Of a stretch of DNA of 34,949 nt, positions 32,515-34,949 are shown piece after piece. Each line of letters opens with the position of its first letter. The stretch's first letter is position 1. The position numbers and the translations under genes were made by a program. Below the pieces are notes generated by a model. It was not told where the DNA came from. It searched no databases and saw only the letters and a list, made by a program, of their open reading frames with translations. The DNA is from a virus: the IMG/VR virus record IMGVR_UViG_3300044985_000073, positions 1 to 34,949 of that record, one strand, 5' to 3'.

Positions 32515-32733
32515 ATGGGGAAACAAGAATGGACATTAAATGGTGGTGAGTGGCTTAAGTCTAAATCAGAGTTAGAGGTTGCCGTAGGCTCTCTATTAAA
32601 ATCTTTGAACTTAGACTTATGGGATACTCAAAATACAGAGACACTTTTTATGAAAGTAATGCAGGAAAGTTATTTACATGGTGCTAGGGATGGTATGGAA
32701 TTTGTTAATAGGCAATATAGAGGAGAGGTATAA
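32515..32733 (+). CDS. Small hypothetical protein
   Basis: A 72-aa protein starting GKQEWTLNGGEWLKSKSELE; ATG 32515 follows TTGAGGT, part of an inverted repeat that may hide it. Mostly helical, with an ESYLHGARDGMEFVNRQ segment. It is first in the operon with the PRPP synthetase-like gene and ends in TAATG shared with the next ORF. Function unknown. Confidence 0.65.
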   Translation: MGKQEWTLNGGEWLKSKSELEVAVGSLLKSLNLDLWDTQNTETLFMKVMQESYLHGARDGMEFVNRQYRGEV

Positions 32734-32828
32734 TGTTCACAGCTAAAGACTTACAACAAGTAATAGATGAGAGTGAAGCAGGTTTAGTAAAGTTTTTAGG
32801 GGAGAATAAGAATGATAACAGTATTTAG
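32733..32828 (+). CDS. Very small ORF before the PRPP synthetase-like gene
   Basis: A 31-aa frame, MFTAKDLQQVIDESEAGLVK onwards. The ATG has a strong AGGAGAG site and overlaps the previous stop (TAATG); it overlaps the next start by 17 nt. It may be a real small protein or a leader that couples translation of the enzyme. No homology recognised. Confidence 0.45.
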   Translation: MFTAKDLQQVIDESEAGLVKFLGENKNDNSI

Positions 32829-33672
32829 TGATAATAACGAGGTTCCAGTAAACAAAGTAGAATTCAGTGATGGGGCTATCACTTTCAAATTAGAGGGGTT
32901 GAAACCAGATGCAAAGTACATATCTATTAATGTAGACCCCGCCACACCAGTTAATTTGGTTAGGGAAGAGTTACTACTGATTGCGGATTGCCTAACTTCT
33001 CTGGCTATTTTTGAGTACTTTGATAGTAGTTTAAAAGTAATCCTCAATCTACCTTACCTACCATACGGGAGGTGTGATAGAGTATTTGAAACAGGGAACC
33101 CTAACGGACTACTAAGCTTCTTGTATACACTATCTGAACTCACAATATTTGATGAAATGCATGTATGTGATATACACAACAAGAGTGCTGTAGAACAAGC
33201 TGCTTGCTTACGTCACTTGCCTGTAGTAGAGAAAGACCAACTACAGTGTTTCAAGGAGAGCTTGCCCTATGATTTCAACACAGACTATGATTATATTATA
33301 GCCCCTGACAAGGGAGCTGTAGAGAAGGCTAAGACTATTGCAGCTCATCTTGAAGTAGGTATTGAATTTGCTAATAAGGTTCGTGACGTTTCCACAGGGA
33401 AGCTCACAGAGATGAATATCCCTGACTGTGACTTCACTGGTAAAAAGGTTCTTATTCCAGATGATATTGCAGATAATAGTGGTACTCATGTTTGGTTAGC
33501 AGAGTTACTGAAAAAAGCTGGTGCTTCTCAAGTTGACCTTTATATAACACATGCAATATTTCCAAAAGGTATGAAACACTTGACAGGTATAATTGATAAT
33601 GTATACTGCTATCAAACTGTTGCAGGACATATCAATAAACAAACAGTTTTAGATTTTAATTTAGGTAAATAG
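32812..33672 (+). CDS. prs: Ribose-phosphate pyrophosphokinase family enzyme (PRPP or ADPR-PP synthetase)
   Basis: A 286-aa enzyme of the PRPP synthetase family, transferring pyrophosphate from ATP to the 1-position of a ribose phosphate. Motifs: LPYLPYGRCDR (80-90, usual YxPYxRQDR), DIHN (120-123), APDKGA (164-169), catalytic-loop KVRD (189-192) and PRPP-type loop DDIADNSGT (217-225, usually DDxxDTGGT). It is somewhat shorter than bacterial Prs (about 315). The adjacent Nampt-family gene indicates NAD+ metabolism: the product could be PRPP for NMN synthesis, or ADPR-pyrophosphate as in NARP1 (Adps). ATG follows GGGGAG. Confidence 0.88.
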   Translation: MITVFSDNNEVPVNKVEFSDGAITFKLEGLKPDAKYISINVDPATPVNLVREELLLIADCLTSLAIFEYFDSSLKVILNLPYLPYGRCDRVFETGNPNGLLSFLYTLSELTIFDEMHVCDIHNKSAVEQAACLRHLPVVEKDQLQCFKESLPYDFNTDYDYIIAPDKGAVEKAKTIAAHLEVGIEFANKVRDVSTGKLTEMNIPDCDFTGKKVLIPDDIADNSGTHVWLAELLKKAGASQVDLYITHAIFPKGMKHLTGIIDNVYCYQTVAGHINKQTVLDFNLGK

Positions 33673-33674
33673 AT

Positions 33675-34424
33675 ATGGATAGTGTTCTTGAAAAACAGTT
33701 GAAAAGTAGTAACGCTATAGTGTTGGAAAAATTAAGTAATACCCGATCAAAAATAAAGTTTATGGATACAGGGTATATAGCAGATTTTTATAATGTAAAT
33801 ATAGAGAGGGGTGAGTTTAAAGATCGGCTAAGACCTAGTTTATGTGGAGTAGGTTACGGGGTTATGAGAGGGGACTCTATTAGTCCTTTCCATAAGACAT
33901 GGCAAAATATGATAAATAGGTGCCACAACCCAACATACAATGATAAATACAAGTCATACTCTGATTGCTCTGTGATAGAAGGTTGGTACGATTTTCGTAA
34001 TTTCCGTGAGTGGTGCGAACATACCCACCCTTATAACACAGAAGTGAAGTTTGAATTGGATAAAGATATGAGGTTACAAGGTAATAGAGTGTACTCACCT
34101 GAAACCTGCATGTGGATACCAAAGAAACTCAACCAGTACATAAACGAGGTCAAGGGTGCATCTTCTGTTACAGGAGTTAAGGGAGTGTCCCCCGCTATGA
34201 GGTCTGGGGAAGGAGTGACAGATGGGGTGTACGAAGTACGTTGCGCTGATGGAAAAGGTGGGAGAGTCTTCTTAGGGCATGTTAACTCCATAGAAGAAGG
34301 TTCTCTAATATACAAAAATTATAAAGAGGGTAGACTGAAGTTTCTGGCAGAAGAATACTTAGTGAGTGGGGTTATACCAAAAGCCACTTACGAAATTATA
34401 GTTAAATATAAGATAGGAGAATAA
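33675..34424 (+). CDS. HNH/AP2-like free-standing homing endonuclease
   Basis: A 249-aa protein. The N-terminus (LEKLSNTRSKIKFMDTGYIA) and the core HKTWQNMINRCHNPTYNDKY, WYDFRNFREWCEH, ELDKDMRLQGNRVYSPETCM match the phage HNH-type endonuclease family (W.NM..RC...Y..Y, LD.D...GN..YSPE.C.W). The last 95 residues (SVTGVKGVSPAMRSGEG, then GRVFLGHVNSIEEGS) look like an AP2-type DNA-binding domain. It is inserted between the prs and nadV-like genes, 2 nt after the former and 2 nt before the latter, so it has not disrupted either. Probably a selfish mobile gene. Confidence 0.82.
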   Translation: MDSVLEKQLKSSNAIVLEKLSNTRSKIKFMDTGYIADFYNVNIERGEFKDRLRPSLCGVGYGVMRGDSISPFHKTWQNMINRCHNPTYNDKYKSYSDCSVIEGWYDFRNFREWCEHTHPYNTEVKFELDKDMRLQGNRVYSPETCMWIPKKLNQYINEVKGASSVTGVKGVSPAMRSGEGVTDGVYEVRCADGKGGRVFLGHVNSIEEGSLIYKNYKEGRLKFLAEEYLVSGVIPKATYEIIVKYKIGE

Positions 34425-34426
34425 TT

Positions 34427-34949
34427 ATGAACAGAGTACAACAAGCAACAGTGATAGATCTATACAAAGGCGACCATATCAGCCAGTACATACCAAATAC
34501 CGAGTATGTTTGGTCAAACATGACCCCTAGGTCAGACAGGTTGGCTAGAGTAATGAGAGAGCATTTTGACGGCAAGATGGTGTGGTTTGGTATGCAATAT
34601 GCACTTAAGAATATGGTAGATAAGTGGGATGCTACATTTTTTAATATTGAGAAGTCAGTTGCAGTATCTAAGTATAAGAGGTTGCTGGAAAATGCTGTTG
34701 GTAAAGACCACACAGATCGACAAGTAGAAGCAATGGGGGATCTTCACGACTTAGGCTACCTACCTATAAGCGTTAAGACATTACCTGAGGGGTGTCTAGT
34801 TGATATGCAAGTGCCAACTTTCACTATTACTAATACAAACCCTAATTTTTTCTGGTTAGTTAACTATATGGAGACTTATTTGTCTTGTACAATCAGGCCT
34901 TTCTGTAATGCTGCGGGAGTGACAAGACAATACCGACAAACCTCACAAA
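34427..34949 (+). CDS. nadV: Nicotinamide phosphoribosyltransferase family enzyme, 5' part
   Basis: The first 174 residues of a protein that runs off the window. ATVIDLYKGDHISQYIPNTE, VWSNMTPRSDRL, WFGMQYALKNMVDKW, LGYLPISVKTLPEGCLVD and PNFFWLVNYMETYLS are the N-terminal features of Nampt (NadV). Nampt joins nicotinamide and PRPP to NMN; the NARP1 enzyme Namat uses ADPR-PP and gives NAD+ directly. After ETYLSCTI the sequence (RPFCNAAGVTRQYRQT) departs from what I expect (a WKP-T-AT pattern), so it could be divergent or reach an intron boundary. ATG 34427 follows AGGAG. Confidence 0.87.
   Translation, partial: MNRVQQATVIDLYKGDHISQYIPNTEYVWSNMTPRSDRLARVMREHFDGKMVWFGMQYALKNMVDKWDATFFNIEKSVAVSKYKRLLENAVGKDHTDRQVEAMGDLHDLGYLPISVKTLPEGCLVDMQVPTFTITNTNPNFFWLVNYMETYLSCTIRPFCNAAGVTRQYRQTSQ

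Noticed and set aside
1-34949. tRNA genes, CRISPR arrays, insertion sequences, integrase or attachment sites
   Set aside because: I found no cloverleaf with a matching acceptor stem, no regularly spaced repeats, no transposase and no recombinase.

Overview
The window is a stretch of a tailed-phage genome with a contractile (myovirus) tail. It carries terminase, portal, capsid protease, scaffold, capsid, sheath, tube, tape-measure and baseplate genes in canonical order. There is no bacterial chromosomal gene, integrase, tRNA or CRISPR array. It is AT-rich, genes are tightly packed and often overlap by a few bases, promoters are sigma70-like (TTGACA, 17 bp, TATAAT), and start codons include many TTG. 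A Gram-negative host is likely: there is an exported lytic transglycosylase, a LapG-type periplasmic protease and Pam3/T4-like baseplate parts. The host genus cannot be read from the sequence. All assignments rest on reading motifs by eye; no database search was run.

Layout, plus strand: 25-626 two small genes; 627-888 a structured non-coding stretch ending in a terminator just before a LamG-like gene (889-1611); a DUF1353-like gene; a free-standing HNH endonuclease (2135-2860) overlapping the start of terL. The terL gene (2841-5716) is interrupted twice in its ATP-binding P-loop, first by a 260-nt group I intron and, 18 nt later, by a 358-aa intein with a LAGLIDADG endonuclease. A perfect promoter (5774-5802) precedes portal, XkdF-like protease, scaffold (with a probable internal start), decoration protein and major capsid protein. 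After a terminator and tandem promoters come small virion proteins, a large fibre/decoration-like protein and, after another promoter, the head-tail connector, stopper and terminator genes. The sheath gene (15434-17156) holds a second group I intron whose P8/P7 region is almost identical to the terL intron. Tube, tail assembly chaperone with a probable -1 frameshift extension, tape measure, Dit-like protein, plug, hub, spike, gp25, J-like, DUF2612 and fibre genes follow to 28872.

Minus strand, 28969-32362: an SSB-like protein with an acidic tail and its own promoter; and an operon read from 32362 downward with an exported SLT lytic transglycosylase, a 51-aa gene, an 83-aa gene, a LapG-like transglutaminase-fold cysteine protease and two small genes. 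At 32363-32514 two promoters diverge.

Plus strand, 32515-34949: two small genes, a PRPP-synthetase family enzyme, an HNH/AP2-like endonuclease and the 5' part of a nicotinamide phosphoribosyltransferase family gene that leaves the window. The enzyme pair suggests phage NAD+ rebuilding, either Nampt/PRPP salvage or the NARP1 anti-defence route. The most striking feature of the window is the density of intervening DNA: two introns, one intein and two free-standing endonucleases, with three of these five clustered on the terL start and P-loop.
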